Shown here: positions 24,917-33,013 of the stretch, piece by piece | Layout of the letters: each line of letters starts with the position of its first letter | Position numbering within the stretch: position 1 is the first letter of the stretch | Source of the DNA: CBDCFV01 sp965216425 | Lineage (GTDB): Bacteria; Chloroflexota; Dehalococcoidia; Lucifugimonadales; UBA3495 | DNA length: 64,000 nt | NCBI GenBank assembly: GCA_965216425.1 | Contig: CBDCFV010000006.1 | Location: 744,001-808,000, forward strand | Direction of reading: 5' to 3' | Program-made: the position numbers and the translations under genes | The notes under the pieces: generated by a model | Seen by the model: the letters and a program-made list of their open reading frames with translations, nothing else | Databases searched by the model: none | Told to the model about the DNA's origin: nothing

Positions 24917-26161
24917 ATGCAGTCTGACCGGCCACCAATACGTTCGGAACAATTCGGCCCTCTACAGGGAGTCCGAATCATCTCCAGCGGCACAATTATT
25001 GCCCAGCCCTTTGCCGCCGGAATGGCCGCCGAAATGGGAGCGGAAGTTATCCACATCGAGCGGCCCAAGCTGGGCGACGTTTGGCGAAGCGTGGAATTTG
25101 CGGTGCCGAAAGAGAGCGGCGGCACCATCGCCGCCGGCTGGATGCAAACCCAGCGCAACACCTACGACATCACCTTGGACCTTTCAACTCCTCGCGGGAA
25201 GGAGATTTTCCTCCAGTTGGTCTCACAAGCCGATATATGGATGGAGAGCTCCATTCCAGGCACATACAACGAGTGGGGCCTGGACGACGAAACGGTCCAC
25301 AAGGTCAATCCACGCTTGGTCATTGCCCACGTTTCCGGCTATGGGCAAACCGGACATCCCGACTACCTGACCAGGGCGTCTTACGACATGATCGGACAGG
25401 CTTTCGGCGGCCTGATGAACCTGACAGGGTTCCCAGATCCGGAACCGCCGGTACGGGCCGCGCCCTGGACCGGCGACTTCATCACGGCTCTGTTTTGCCT
25501 CTGGTCGTCACTGGCCGCCTATGTCTACGCTCAACGCACCGGCGAGGGCCAGTCTATAGACTTGGCCCAGTACGAGGCGGTCCATCACGTCCTGGCTGGC
25601 ACCATGGTCTCCTACTACGAGCTTGGGTTGAACCGGGGGAGATCCGGCAACGCAGCAGGCCTGGTCCAACCCTACGACTGCTTCCCTGCCAAGGACGGCT
25701 GGGTCGTAATCGCCACCGTCGGATCCGTCTTTGACCGGGTGTGCCGGGTCATCGGCTTGGACCCTGACGAGGACGATTGGCGTTCCGCCCACACCGACGT
25801 TGAATCGGTTAAGGGAATAGAGTTCAACGCCATCCTGCGCGGGTGGATTGAGGAACGCACCGTGAAAGAGGTGGTGGACACCATGAACGCCGCCCAAGTC
25901 GGTTGCAGCCCCATAATGACCCCAAAGGACATGGCCGAAGACCCCCACTACCAAAGCAGGAACATGCATATCGAGTGGGATGACCTGAACGTAGGTCGAA
26001 AGGTGAAGGGAGTAGGCATCACCCCCAAGATGTCCCTCACCCCCGGCCGGATTTGGCGGGGGTCGGTCCCCATGGGTTACGATAACGACGCAGTGTTAGG
26101 GGATCTCCTGGGCCTGGACGCAGCGGAAATCGACAGTTTACGGGAGCAAGGCATCATTTAA
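24917..26161 (+). CDS. CaiB/BaiF family CoA-transferase
   Basis: Class III CoA-transferase of 414 aa. LQGVRIISSGTIIAQPFAAGMAAEMGAEVIHIERP is the N-terminal family block; RNTYDITLDLSTPRGKEIF and NPRLVIAHVSGYGQTGHPDYLTRASYDMIGQAFGGLM follow. The catalytic Asp is expected in SIDLAQYEAV. The C-terminal part (GCSPIMTPKDMAEDPHYQSRNM) closes the interlocked dimer fold. The ATG at 24917 has GGAGGG upstream; earlier in-frame ATGs lie in the promoter. The acyl substrate is unknown. Confidence 0.9.
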   Translation: MQSDRPPIRSEQFGPLQGVRIISSGTIIAQPFAAGMAAEMGAEVIHIERPKLGDVWRSVEFAVPKESGGTIAAGWMQTQRNTYDITLDLSTPRGKEIFLQLVSQADIWMESSIPGTYNEWGLDDETVHKVNPRLVIAHVSGYGQTGHPDYLTRASYDMIGQAFGGLMNLTGFPDPEPPVRAAPWTGDFITALFCLWSSLAAYVYAQRTGEGQSIDLAQYEAVHHVLAGTMVSYYELGLNRGRSGNAAGLVQPYDCFPAKDGWVVIATVGSVFDRVCRVIGLDPDEDDWRSAHTDVESVKGIEFNAILRGWIEERTVKEVVDTMNAAQVGCSPIMTPKDMAEDPHYQSRNMHIEWDDLNVGRKVKGVGITPKMSLTPGRIWRGSVPMGYDNDAVLGDLLGLDAAEIDSLREQGII

Positions 26162-26169
26162 TAACCATC

Positions 26170-26310
26170 AGAAACTACTTCAAAACTTGGCGCACCATCC
26201 AACCCGCCATTCCCACTCCCCAGTCGTCATTCCCGCGCAGGCGGGAATCCACAGGCTTCAGTCAGCGAAGATGGCTTGAGCCTGGAGACAATCCACCTTG
26301 AGTAGTTTCT
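26170..26310. mobile_element. Family M2 miniature element, copy B
   Basis: 141 bp with left terminus AGAAACTACTTCAAAAC and right terminus CACCTTGAGTAGTTTCT, inverted relatives of those at 21003-21165; shares the CTTGGCG and GTCATTCCCGCGCAGGCGG blocks. It fills the gap between the convergent CaiB and isochorismatase-like genes, and its last two bases form part of the TAG stop of the latter. Confidence 0.65.
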
Positions 26311-27037
26311 AACCGTATCTGGCCATCGCCTTCCTGTATGCCCCTTCTGCCAGCCACTCCAGTACGTCGGCCAAGGGCAGCACGTCGGCATACTTCTGGT
26401 CCATGTCGAACAGATTGATCGCATGGGTCGCTTCATGCCGGTCGAACACGCACTCCTCTACCACGATCATGCGGTACCGGTAGGTGCACCCGTCCACCAC
26501 GCTGGCCCTTACACAGCCGCTGGTGCTCTCGCCGCAGGTGATGATCGTGTCCACTCCCAAGTAGTTGAGATGCCCCATCAAGGGCGTGCCCCAGAACGCG
26601 CTGGGGGAAGACTTGCGCAGCACCGCCTCGCCGTCGATGGGCGCAAATTCGTCGACGATGTCGAAACGCCGCTTGACTCTGTCGATTTCGGCCGGGTCTT
26701 TGACACGGTCCTGCACATCTCTCTTTTGAGCGTTCCACGATTCGATGCCGGCGTCGCCCAACCCGGTTACATGCACCACCGGTATGCCCGCTTTCCTCAC
26801 CGCTTCCAGCAGCGTCTGGATGTGCGGGACAGCGTCCCACGCCGCCAACCCGCAACTGCCCGGCCAGTCCTCTATGGCCTCCAGCAGAGGTTGAGGCTCG
26901 TCACCGTAAACCCACCGGTAAAGGTCAACCAGAAGCAACGCCGGTTTCTCCCCAAATCCCACCGACTGGTGCGGCGACATAGACAAGTGGGCCCGGTCTT
27001 GCGGGGTAAGGTAGGGGTCCCATACTCGTTCCGGCAT
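26309..27037 (-). CDS. Isochorismatase-like cysteine hydrolase
   Basis: A 242 aa cysteine hydrolase of the nicotinamidase/N-carbamoylsarcosine amidase group. Putative triad: Asp38 in KPALLLVDLY, Lys142 in LRKSSPSAFWGTPL and Cys175 in CGESTSGCVRASVVDG. Before the first strand there is a 25 residue lead (MPERVWDPYLTPQDRAHL) common in N-carbamoylsarcosine amidase-like members. The ATG at 27037 has GGTGGGAG upstream; the open frame to 27121 lacks support. The stop codon overlaps the end of an M2 element. Confidence 0.85.
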   Translation of the reverse strand: MPERVWDPYLTPQDRAHLSMSPHQSVGFGEKPALLLVDLYRWVYGDEPQPLLEAIEDWPGSCGLAAWDAVPHIQTLLEAVRKAGIPVVHVTGLGDAGIESWNAQKRDVQDRVKDPAEIDRVKRRFDIVDEFAPIDGEAVLRKSSPSAFWGTPLMGHLNYLGVDTIITCGESTSGCVRASVVDGCTYRYRMIVVEECVFDRHEATHAINLFDMDQKYADVLPLADVLEWLAEGAYRKAMARYG

Positions 27038-27214
27038 TAGCTCTCCCACCTCTTGACTTGAACATTGGTGAACTGGATGTACAGCATAAAAGAAAACCCT
27101 TATTCTGTATATCCTGTTCATTCAATGGAGTCGTGAATTCCCATGAAAGAACGGTATGTCATTGAAGTGAGGCTTGCGAATGGGAGTGCGGATCGCAACG
27201 AGGGTGGTCTATTA

Positions 27215-27243
27215 TTGACACTGGGGCAGTCGCGTATCAGAAT
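27215..27243 (+). promoter_or_regulatory. Promoter of the cupin gene
   Basis: Perfect -35 TTGACA (27215-27220), 17 base spacer, then CAGAAT (27238-27243) about 40 bases before the ATG at 27284. Confidence 0.45.
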
Positions 27244-27283
27244 GAGGACACATTGGCATTTGTCAGTCACTCTGGAGGTCTAA

Positions 27284-27856
27284 ATGACACAAACCACCGC
27301 TTACACCATGGAAGGTTTTTTGGACGACGTAAGGCACATATTTGAGTCGACAAACGACCCGCTAGCCCAAGCCCAAGCCGTTTCCGGCCACTTGAAAGAC
27401 TTGCTGGCAGTTCCTGGCTGGTTAGAAGAAAGGCTCGACCTGCCAGAAGAGGGCGGCTATGGCCCTGTTAGCCTTCATTTGGAAGAGGAAGCTGGGCACC
27501 CCGGCCCAGGATTCTGGCTGATGGCATCCGTACAGAAGCCCGACCAGGACAACCTTCCCCACGACCATGGGTCCGCTTGGGTAGTCTACGGAGTTTACCA
27601 AGGGGAAATCGAACAGACGAAATGGCGTTGGTTCTACCCCGGAGAAGGCGTGGACGAAGTCCAGATACAAGAGACTGGTCAATTCACCCAAGGCGACGGA
27701 GCGGTCTCGTTCTTCCTGCCGGGAGAGATTCACAACACCCGGAATACCACCGGCGGGCGCGCTCTGGTAGTCCGACTCGAGTCGCAGAAGCTGGACCGCG
27801 TGACCAGGTACCAGTACAACCCCGAAGAACGGACCATCAAGGTGATGGACCGGTAG
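27284..27856 (+). CDS. Cupin-fold protein, cysteine dioxygenase-like
   Basis: A 190 aa single-cupin protein. NLPHDHGSAWVVYGVYQGEIEQTKW contains the metal His pair (about His93 and His95) and LPGEIHNTRN the third (about His157), an arrangement like cysteine/3-mercaptopropionate dioxygenases. The N-terminal helices (MEGFLDDVRHIFESTNDP) also resemble that group. The crosslinked Tyr-Cys pair cannot be confirmed by eye and no Cys is present near the first motif. A thiol dioxygenase role is a guess; general cupin is safer. Confidence 0.75.
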   Translation: MTQTTAYTMEGFLDDVRHIFESTNDPLAQAQAVSGHLKDLLAVPGWLEERLDLPEEGGYGPVSLHLEEEAGHPGPGFWLMASVQKPDQDNLPHDHGSAWVVYGVYQGEIEQTKWRWFYPGEGVDEVQIQETGQFTQGDGAVSFFLPGEIHNTRNTTGGRALVVRLESQKLDRVTRYQYNPEERTIKVMDR

Positions 27857-27895
27857 CCCGGCGACAAACGCAAACCGTCTCTACCTTTGGGAGTC

Positions 27896-27946
27896 ATGGC
27901 GGCCCCACCCCTCAGGCCTTTGTTGCGGCAGCGGGGCGGCCGCCAT
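27896..27946 (+). terminator. Rho-independent-like terminator after the cupin gene
   Basis: ATGGCGGCC (27896-27904) pairs with GGCCGCCAT (27938-27946) over a 33 base loop, followed by TATTTTCGCTTTCTTT. The stem is strong and the tail T-rich, though the loop is large. Confidence 0.5.
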
Positions 27947-28040
27947 TATTTTCGCTTTCTTTCCATCCGCCTAACGGCGGCCAAGCACGTACCAGTCTAA
28001 GTCAGTCCGGTTTCGTACCGCCCCAGGGAGGTCTTCCGTA

Positions 28041-29342
28041 GTGGCTTTGTCCCTCGCCGTTCATCCTGTCGACAGGATTCATTCCAGCAACAAGACCAAG
28101 CTGGAAAGCAGCTCCCTGTCTGTAAACATTAGCGAACTGCGGGGCTACTTGCTGGAAGACCGTCGGCTCGAAAGCGTTGACCTTGAGATAGTCCATCCAG
28201 GAGACAGATGTCGCGTTGGCTATGTCTTTGACGTGCTAGAACCCCGGGCCAAAGCTCCGGGCGACGGACCGGACTTTCCCGGCATCCTGGGGCCGCTGGA
28301 GCCGGCGGGACGGGGGACCACCCACGCCCTGCGGGGCACGGCGGTCACCGTAGTTGATGGGGGGCAGCCGGGTGGCGAATTGGGTTATTCGGCCAGAAGG
28401 GGCGGAGTATCAAAGGTATTGGAAATGAGCGGCCCCGCTGCCGAGGCATCAGCCTATGGCCAACTGGCCCACTTGGTTGTCGTCCCCCATGCATTCCCGG
28501 ATGTTACCCGTCATGCCGTCCTGAACTCCCTGCGGTTGGCTTCTGTGAAAGCCGCGGCCTATCTGGCCAAAGCGGCAATAAGCACCCCCCCATCGTACAA
28601 CGAAGTATTTGACCTGGATGCACCTGGGCCGGAATCAAGAGAAGCCCCGCCGAAGGTAGCCTACATCGGGCAGGTACACGGCCACCAGCACGGCACCGAG
28701 ATAGACGAGCACATTCTGTACGGCGGCAACACCCTGGGTATGATGCCCGTTCCTTTGCATCCCAACGAGTGGATGGACGGCGCGGTGGTCATTTCCTATT
28801 CGTGGGGAGCGCGAGGGCTGGAGACCTACTTCCACCAGAACCACCCCATCATCCTGGACCTCTACCGGTTGCATCAAGCGGGCGAAATCGTCTTTACCGG
28901 CGCGGTTGCCACCATCTCGTCGGACCGGCGCGACGAACTCGACCGCAACAGCATGATGGCCGCTAACATCGCCAAGTGGGACTTGAGAGCTGACGGTGTC
29001 ATCTTGACCAAGTACGTGGGCGGCGCGCCTCACACCGACATGTTTGAGACGGCGCGGATATGCGAGGAACTGGGCATAAAGACGGTCGCACTGGTCAGTG
29101 ACACCGCCCTTGACCGGCGATGGGAGTCTGCTACGTTGATGAATATACCCGGTGTGGACGCCGTGGTGAACCACAGCGAGGGCATGGACGTTTCCTGGGC
29201 GGCCGACACCATGCAACGGGTCATTGCCGGTAACGCGCAAGTAGCGTCCGAGTTGGCCGAACTGCGGGAACTGGTCGCCGTCAACGTGTGCGGCGTGGCC
29301 AACAACCAAGGCGCGTCGCGTCTACGTTCAATGCTGTTTTAG
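28041..29342 (+). CDS. GrdE-like protein (glycine/sarcosine/betaine reductase component B, proprotein family)
   Basis: A 433 aa homologue of the GrdE family, whose classical members are cleaved to alpha and beta chains with a pyruvoyl cofactor made from an internal Cys. Recognisable: SLSVNISELRGYLLEDRRLESVDLEIVHPGDRCRVGYVFDVLEPRAK at the N-terminus, STPPSYNEVFDL and VPLHPNEWMDGAVV at the middle, YFHQNHPIILDLYRLH after it. Where the classical sequence (from memory, MDGAIVSGNC) has the pyruvoyl-forming Cys, this protein reads MDGAVVISYSWG, with Ser254. Its only cysteines are at 57, 341 and 417. GTG start with GGGAGG upstream. It is 28 bases upstream of the selenoprotein gene. No GrdA, GrdC, GrdD or thioredoxin genes are nearby, so it is not a full glycine reductase. 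Confidence 0.82.
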   Translation: MALSLAVHPVDRIHSSNKTKLESSSLSVNISELRGYLLEDRRLESVDLEIVHPGDRCRVGYVFDVLEPRAKAPGDGPDFPGILGPLEPAGRGTTHALRGTAVTVVDGGQPGGELGYSARRGGVSKVLEMSGPAAEASAYGQLAHLVVVPHAFPDVTRHAVLNSLRLASVKAAAYLAKAAISTPPSYNEVFDLDAPGPESREAPPKVAYIGQVHGHQHGTEIDEHILYGGNTLGMMPVPLHPNEWMDGAVVISYSWGARGLETYFHQNHPIILDLYRLHQAGEIVFTGAVATISSDRRDELDRNSMMAANIAKWDLRADGVILTKYVGGAPHTDMFETARICEELGIKTVALVSDTALDRRWESATLMNIPGVDAVVNHSEGMDVSWAADTMQRVIAGNAQVASELAELRELVAVNVCGVANNQGASRLRSMLF

Positions 29343-29370
29343 AATCCACACGCCGACGACGGGAGGACCA

Positions 29371-30660
29371 ATGCGAGTAGTCCACTACATTAACCAGTTC
29401 TTCGGCGGCCTGGGCGGCGAGGAACACGCCGGCATACCTCCGCAGGTCCATGCCGGAGCCGTGGGGCCTGGCCGTCTCTTGTCTCAATTGCTGCCCAGTG
29501 CTGCGGAAGTCGTGGCGACGGTTGTCTGTGGCGACAATTACGCCGCGGAGCATTTGGACCAAGTCACGGCCGCCGTGGTAACCCAAGTCAAGGACACACA
29601 GGCGTACCTGCTTATAGCCGGACCGTGTTTCCAAGCAGGCCGCTACGGCATCGCGGCGGCCGCCGTGTGCGCCGCGGTCCAACAGCAACTCAACATCCCG
29701 TCGGTAACCGCGATGTCTCAAGAGAACCCCGGTGTGGACCTGTACCGAGAGCACGTTTACATCGTTGACTCCGGGGGCGACGTCGGGCAGATGATAGACG
29801 TCCTCGCCAGGATGGCGCTGCTGGGAACGAAGCTGGCCAACGGTGAGGAGTTGGGGTCTCCAACGGCCATGAGTTACTTCCCCCAAGGATTGTTGCGCTC
29901 CCAGTTCGTTCAAGAAACGGCGGCGGAGCGTTTGACCGCCATGCTGCTGGCCAAGCTCCGCGACCAACCTTACCAACCGGAGACGCCCATCGAGATTGCC
30001 GAACCGACTGTACAGCCATTACCGGTCGGCGATCTGTCGAAGGCGGTCGTGGCGTTGGTCACCGACGGCGGCTTGGTGCCCAAAGGCAACCCCGACGGGA
30101 TCCCTCTCGCGTTCGCCAAAGTGTGGGGGGCCTACAACATTGCCGGAAAGGAAACATTGTCCGCAGACGAATACGACGTAAGCCACGGGGGGTACGACAA
30201 CCGCCCGGTGCGGACAGACCCGCACCGGCTGGTCCCGGTTGACGTGCTGCGGGACTTCGAGCGGGACGGCCTGATAGGCGGCCTACACCCCGAGTTCCTG
30301 TCAACCACCGGCAACCTCAACCCTATCAACAACAGCCGCCGGATGGGGAAGGAGATGGCCCAGAGGCTAACCAGCGCTGGCGTTGACGCTGTGATATTAA
30401 CCTCCACTTGAGGGACCAGCACTCGCAGCGGCGCTGCGATTGTGAACGAACTGGAAAAGGCCGGGATGCCCGTCGCCCACGTGACCGCTATACCATCGGT
30501 TGCCAATTCGGTGGGGTCAACCCGTATTGTCCGGGGCGAGGGAATTGTGAACCTCTTGGGGAACGCTGCCTTGGATGTTGATGAAGAACGCAAGCTTCGC
30601 CGGGAAATCGTGCTGAGGGCTCTCGAAGCTCTGACAACCGCAGGTGTAGTAACCTCTTAA
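29371..30660 (+). CDS. GrdB-like selenoprotein (glycine/sarcosine/betaine reductase component B family), UGA read as selenocysteine
   Basis: The frame from 29371 runs 346 codons to TGA at 30409-30411 and, if read through, continues to TAA at 30660, giving 429 residues, the normal GrdB length (~436). The residues around the UGA, VILTST-U-GTSTRSGAAIV, match the GrdB selenocysteine site (classical VILTST-U-GTCTRCGA from memory), and the 82 codons after it (NELEKAGMPVAHVTAIPSVA...) are homologous to the GrdB C-terminus. A hairpin that fits a bacterial SECIS follows at 30423-30439. The two Cys usually near the Sec are Ser here. Start ATG has GGAGGA upstream. A plain stop would leave a truncated protein and an unexplained conserved downstream frame. 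Substrate unknown; partner is the preceding GrdE-like protein. Confidence 0.88.
30423..30439 (+). promoter_or_regulatory. Candidate bacterial SECIS hairpin
   Basis: TCGCAGC-GGC-GCTGCGA forms a perfect 7 bp stem with a GGC loop; CAC and GTG outside can extend it past a two-base bulge. The loop starts 18 bases after the UGA, within the 16-37 base window described for bacterial SECIS elements, and begins with G as required. It lies inside the coding sequence. Confidence 0.7.
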
Positions 30661-30700
30661 GGAGCGCCTTAGGCGTCGCCAGTGACGGAACGCCGAAGTA

Positions 30701-31444
30701 TTACCGCCCCAAGCGGAACAGCCCCTTGAATTTGTCCACCACCACGTTCCGCTTGAGACCTTGGATGGCCCGCGTGATGGGTATGCCCTTGGGGCAAACC
30801 GCGGTGCATTCGAAGATGGTATGGCAGCGCCACAACCCCTCCTCACTGGCCACCGCTTGCAAGCGCTGCTTCCCGGCGCCGTCACGGCTGTCAGAAACGA
30901 GGGCGAATGCGCGGTTCAACGCCGCCGGTCCCAGGAACCCGGAGTCCAACCCTACTACCGAGCAGGCCGAATAGCAGAGCCCGCAGTAGATGCACTCGCG
31001 GTGCGGGTTTATGGTGCGTCTTTCCTTTGAGTCCGGCGACAGCACCACCGGCTCCTGGACATCCGGTCCGGGGATGAAACCGGGGTCCACGCTCTGCAGC
31101 CGCTCAAAGAACACTCCCGGGTCGATAACCAAGTCTCTCACCACCGGCAGGTGCCGCAGCGGTTGGACCCGCACCACGCCGCCGTCATCACCCACCAGTG
31201 AGCGGAGCAGAGTGCCGCAAGCCAGTCCTTCCCTACCGTTTATCACCACGCCACAGGTGCCGCACATCTGCACCCGGCAGGCCCGGCGAAAGGCCAAGGA
31301 AGGATCGGCGTTGTGCTGCACCCAGACCAAGGCGTCCAGCACGCTCATAGTCTCAGCGAACATTGGCACGTCGAATTCCTGCCAATAGCCCTCGGCGCCC
31401 TCTTCCGGCGGCTTGCGTCTGACCGACAGCGTTACATTGTCCAT
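30701..31444 (-). CDS. sdhB: Succinate dehydrogenase/fumarate reductase iron-sulfur subunit
   Basis: A 247 aa electron-transfer subunit of complex II. The [2Fe-2S] ligands are in CRVQMCGTCGVVINGREGLAC (N-terminal domain), the [4Fe-4S] ligands in CIYCGLCYSAC, and the third cluster in CHTIFECTAVCPKGI. A 35 residue linker (PGVFFERLQSVDPGFIPGPDVQ) is typical. It ends 41 bases from the selenoprotein gene, convergent. It is the last gene of a minus-strand run fumA-fumB-sdhC-sdhD-sdhB; the flavoprotein sdhA is encoded divergently at 34783. Confidence 0.93.
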   Translation of the reverse strand: MDNVTLSVRRKPPEEGAEGYWQEFDVPMFAETMSVLDALVWVQHNADPSLAFRRACRVQMCGTCGVVINGREGLACGTLLRSLVGDDGGVVRVQPLRHLPVVRDLVIDPGVFFERLQSVDPGFIPGPDVQEPVVLSPDSKERRTINPHRECIYCGLCYSACSVVGLDSGFLGPAALNRAFALVSDSRDGAGKQRLQAVASEEGLWRCHTIFECTAVCPKGIPITRAIQGLKRNVVVDKFKGLFRLGR

Positions 31445-31473
31445 ACAGTAGCCTGTTCCCTATCCGGATTCGT

Positions 31474-31869
31474 TCACAAAATAAAGGCCAGTAAAGCCCA
31501 AGCGCCATAGGCGAACGTTGCGACGCCAAGCACCCACAGCCCCACGGTCATGCCCTTTGCTCTTCTCGCCGCCGGGTCCCACTCCAAGAGTATGTTTCGC
31601 ATCCCGTTCAGACCGTGGTACAGGACCAGCCCCAGCAACGAGAAGTCCACGAAGACAAACAGCCCTTGGGTCAGGCGCTGCTTGACTATCTCAAACAGCA
31701 CCAACTCCTCCTGTTCCCCTTTTATCACGTCGCCCAACCCGGAGAAGTGGGTCGTCCAGATGTGAGTACCAACCAGGAATATCAGGAGCAACCCGCTGAC
31801 CCGCTGATAGAACCAGGGCCAGAACCCGATTACCAGACGTTCCTCGTTGTCGGTCAACGGTGCGGCCAC
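31474..31869 (-). CDS. sdhD: Succinate dehydrogenase membrane anchor subunit
   Basis: 131 aa with three hydrophobic helices (about 20-40, 71-92, 108-130). WFYQRVSGLLLIFLVGTHIW carries the RxSG quinone-site-like motif and LVLYHGLNGMRNILLEW the likely heme His, the usual pattern for SdhC/SdhD anchors. It sits 18 bases after the other anchor gene and 29 before sdhB. Assignment as SdhD rather than SdhC is by order only. Confidence 0.85.
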   Translation of the reverse strand: MAAPLTDNEERLVIGFWPWFYQRVSGLLLIFLVGTHIWTTHFSGLGDVIKGEQEELVLFEIVKQRLTQGLFVFVDFSLLGLVLYHGLNGMRNILLEWDPAARRAKGMTVGLWVLGVATFAYGAWALLAFIL

Positions 31870-31887
31870 GTCTCTCGTTACAACTCC

Positions 31888-32292
31888 CTATTCCCTGATA
31901 ATCAACGGCAGGCTGAAGTATCCGGCCACGCCGGTAATCACGGCGGTCAACAACATGCAAATCCAGAACATCAATGCTTGGTGCTTGATAGCGATACCCG
32001 CGTCGAAGAGCAATACCCGTACGCCGTTCAAGCTGTGGTAAAGGACCGCCGCTATCAGGAGCAGGTCCAGCGCCACGAAGAAAGGCTTCTGCAGCACAAT
32101 CAGCACGGCGTCAAATACTTCGGAGCCGGCCCGCGCGGTGGATATCACGGCGATGTGGAGAAATAGGTAGCCCACAAGAGCCACGCCGGTCAAGCGTTGC
32201 AGAAACCACGCCCACCAGCCGGAACGAGTGCCGGAGTAACGGTCCTGCAGGGAACTACCGTGAAGAGGCAAGCCTCGGAAAGAAAACGCCAC
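31888..32292 (-). CDS. sdhC: Succinate dehydrogenase cytochrome b556-type anchor subunit
   Basis: 134 aa membrane subunit with three helices. WWAWFLQRLTGVALVGYLFLHIAVI has the R-x-T/S-G motif and a His, and VLYHSLNGVRVLLFDAG is the second His motif. Similar in layout to the next gene, from which it probably arose by duplication; the two presumably form the heme-bearing anchor. It lies 9 bases from the fumarase beta gene. Confidence 0.85.
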   Translation of the reverse strand: MAFSFRGLPLHGSSLQDRYSGTRSGWWAWFLQRLTGVALVGYLFLHIAVISTARAGSEVFDAVLIVLQKPFFVALDLLLIAAVLYHSLNGVRVLLFDAGIAIKHQALMFWICMLLTAVITGVAGYFSLPLIIRE

Positions 32293-32301
32293 CGGGGACT
32301 C

Positions 32302-32976
32302 CTAGAACAGCTCGATTTCTGGTCGTTGTTCTTCACCCATGCGCCCGAACACCGGGGGCTTCAATCCTTCGTACAATGACCCTAATTGCTGGTTAATGCC
32401 CTCGTTGACCTGGGTAAAGAAGCTATTGCCCAGAACGTCGCCCTCCACCAGCAATGGCCCCAGTTGGTCCACTTCGAAGGTCCAGAGCGCTTCGGAGATG
32501 CCAAGTTCTTCCACCCAGTAGACTCCCAGCACTTCCTTGATAGCCCGGCCGTATATTGCGCCCAGACCATAGCCCATGGTAGTGAGACAGATGGCGCCGT
32601 GCTTGCGAAACACGTCCTGGTAGATCTGCTCTGACATACCCGCTTTGCCCACCACCGCCTTGACCCCGAATTCTTCCAACAGTTGAGGCATGTACTGGGC
32701 GTAACGGAATCCCGCGGTGGCTTGAAGCGACGCAACGTGGAATTCACCCGGAGACACTTCCACCCCGGCAGGCGACGACTGCAAGCTGACGTTGGTCAGG
32801 CCCTGCAGGTCTATCGGCGGACGATTCCCGTCCACCAGCATGTGCTTGTAGACGCCGTCACGGGCGGTGTACACGGGACCGCTGAGGTAGACCAAGTCTC
32901 CCGCCGCCAGTTTTTCAATGTCGCCCTGTTCCAAAGGGCAGGTAAGATGCCACTCCCGGTTCTGGACCTGAGACAC
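32302..32976 (-). CDS. Class I fumarate hydratase beta subunit
   Basis: 224 aa C-terminal-type subunit of two-subunit fumarase/L-tartrate dehydratase. LTCPLEQGDIEKLAAGDLVYLSGPVYTARDG is the N-terminal family block; FGVKAVVGKAGMSEQIYQDVFRKHGAICLTTMGYGLGAIYGRAI is the second. The usual GPTTSxRM stretch reads VASLQATAGFRYAQYMPQ, somewhat divergent. It follows the alpha subunit by 37 bases. With the SDH genes it would convert succinate through fumarate to malate. Confidence 0.88.
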   Translation of the reverse strand: MSQVQNREWHLTCPLEQGDIEKLAAGDLVYLSGPVYTARDGVYKHMLVDGNRPPIDLQGLTNVSLQSSPAGVEVSPGEFHVASLQATAGFRYAQYMPQLLEEFGVKAVVGKAGMSEQIYQDVFRKHGAICLTTMGYGLGAIYGRAIKEVLGVYWVEELGISEALWTFEVDQLGPLLVEGDVLGNSFFTQVNEGINQQLGSLYEGLKPPVFGRMGEEQRPEIELF

Positions 32977-33013
32977 TACTTATCCTCCCGTATCCGTGAT
33001 CAGTCCTCGTCCT

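Noticed and set aside
30442..30660. Separate 72 aa gene downstream of a stop-terminated GrdB-like gene
   Set aside because: It is in the same frame as the upstream gene and matches the GrdB C-terminus; a selenocysteine codon explains both pieces.
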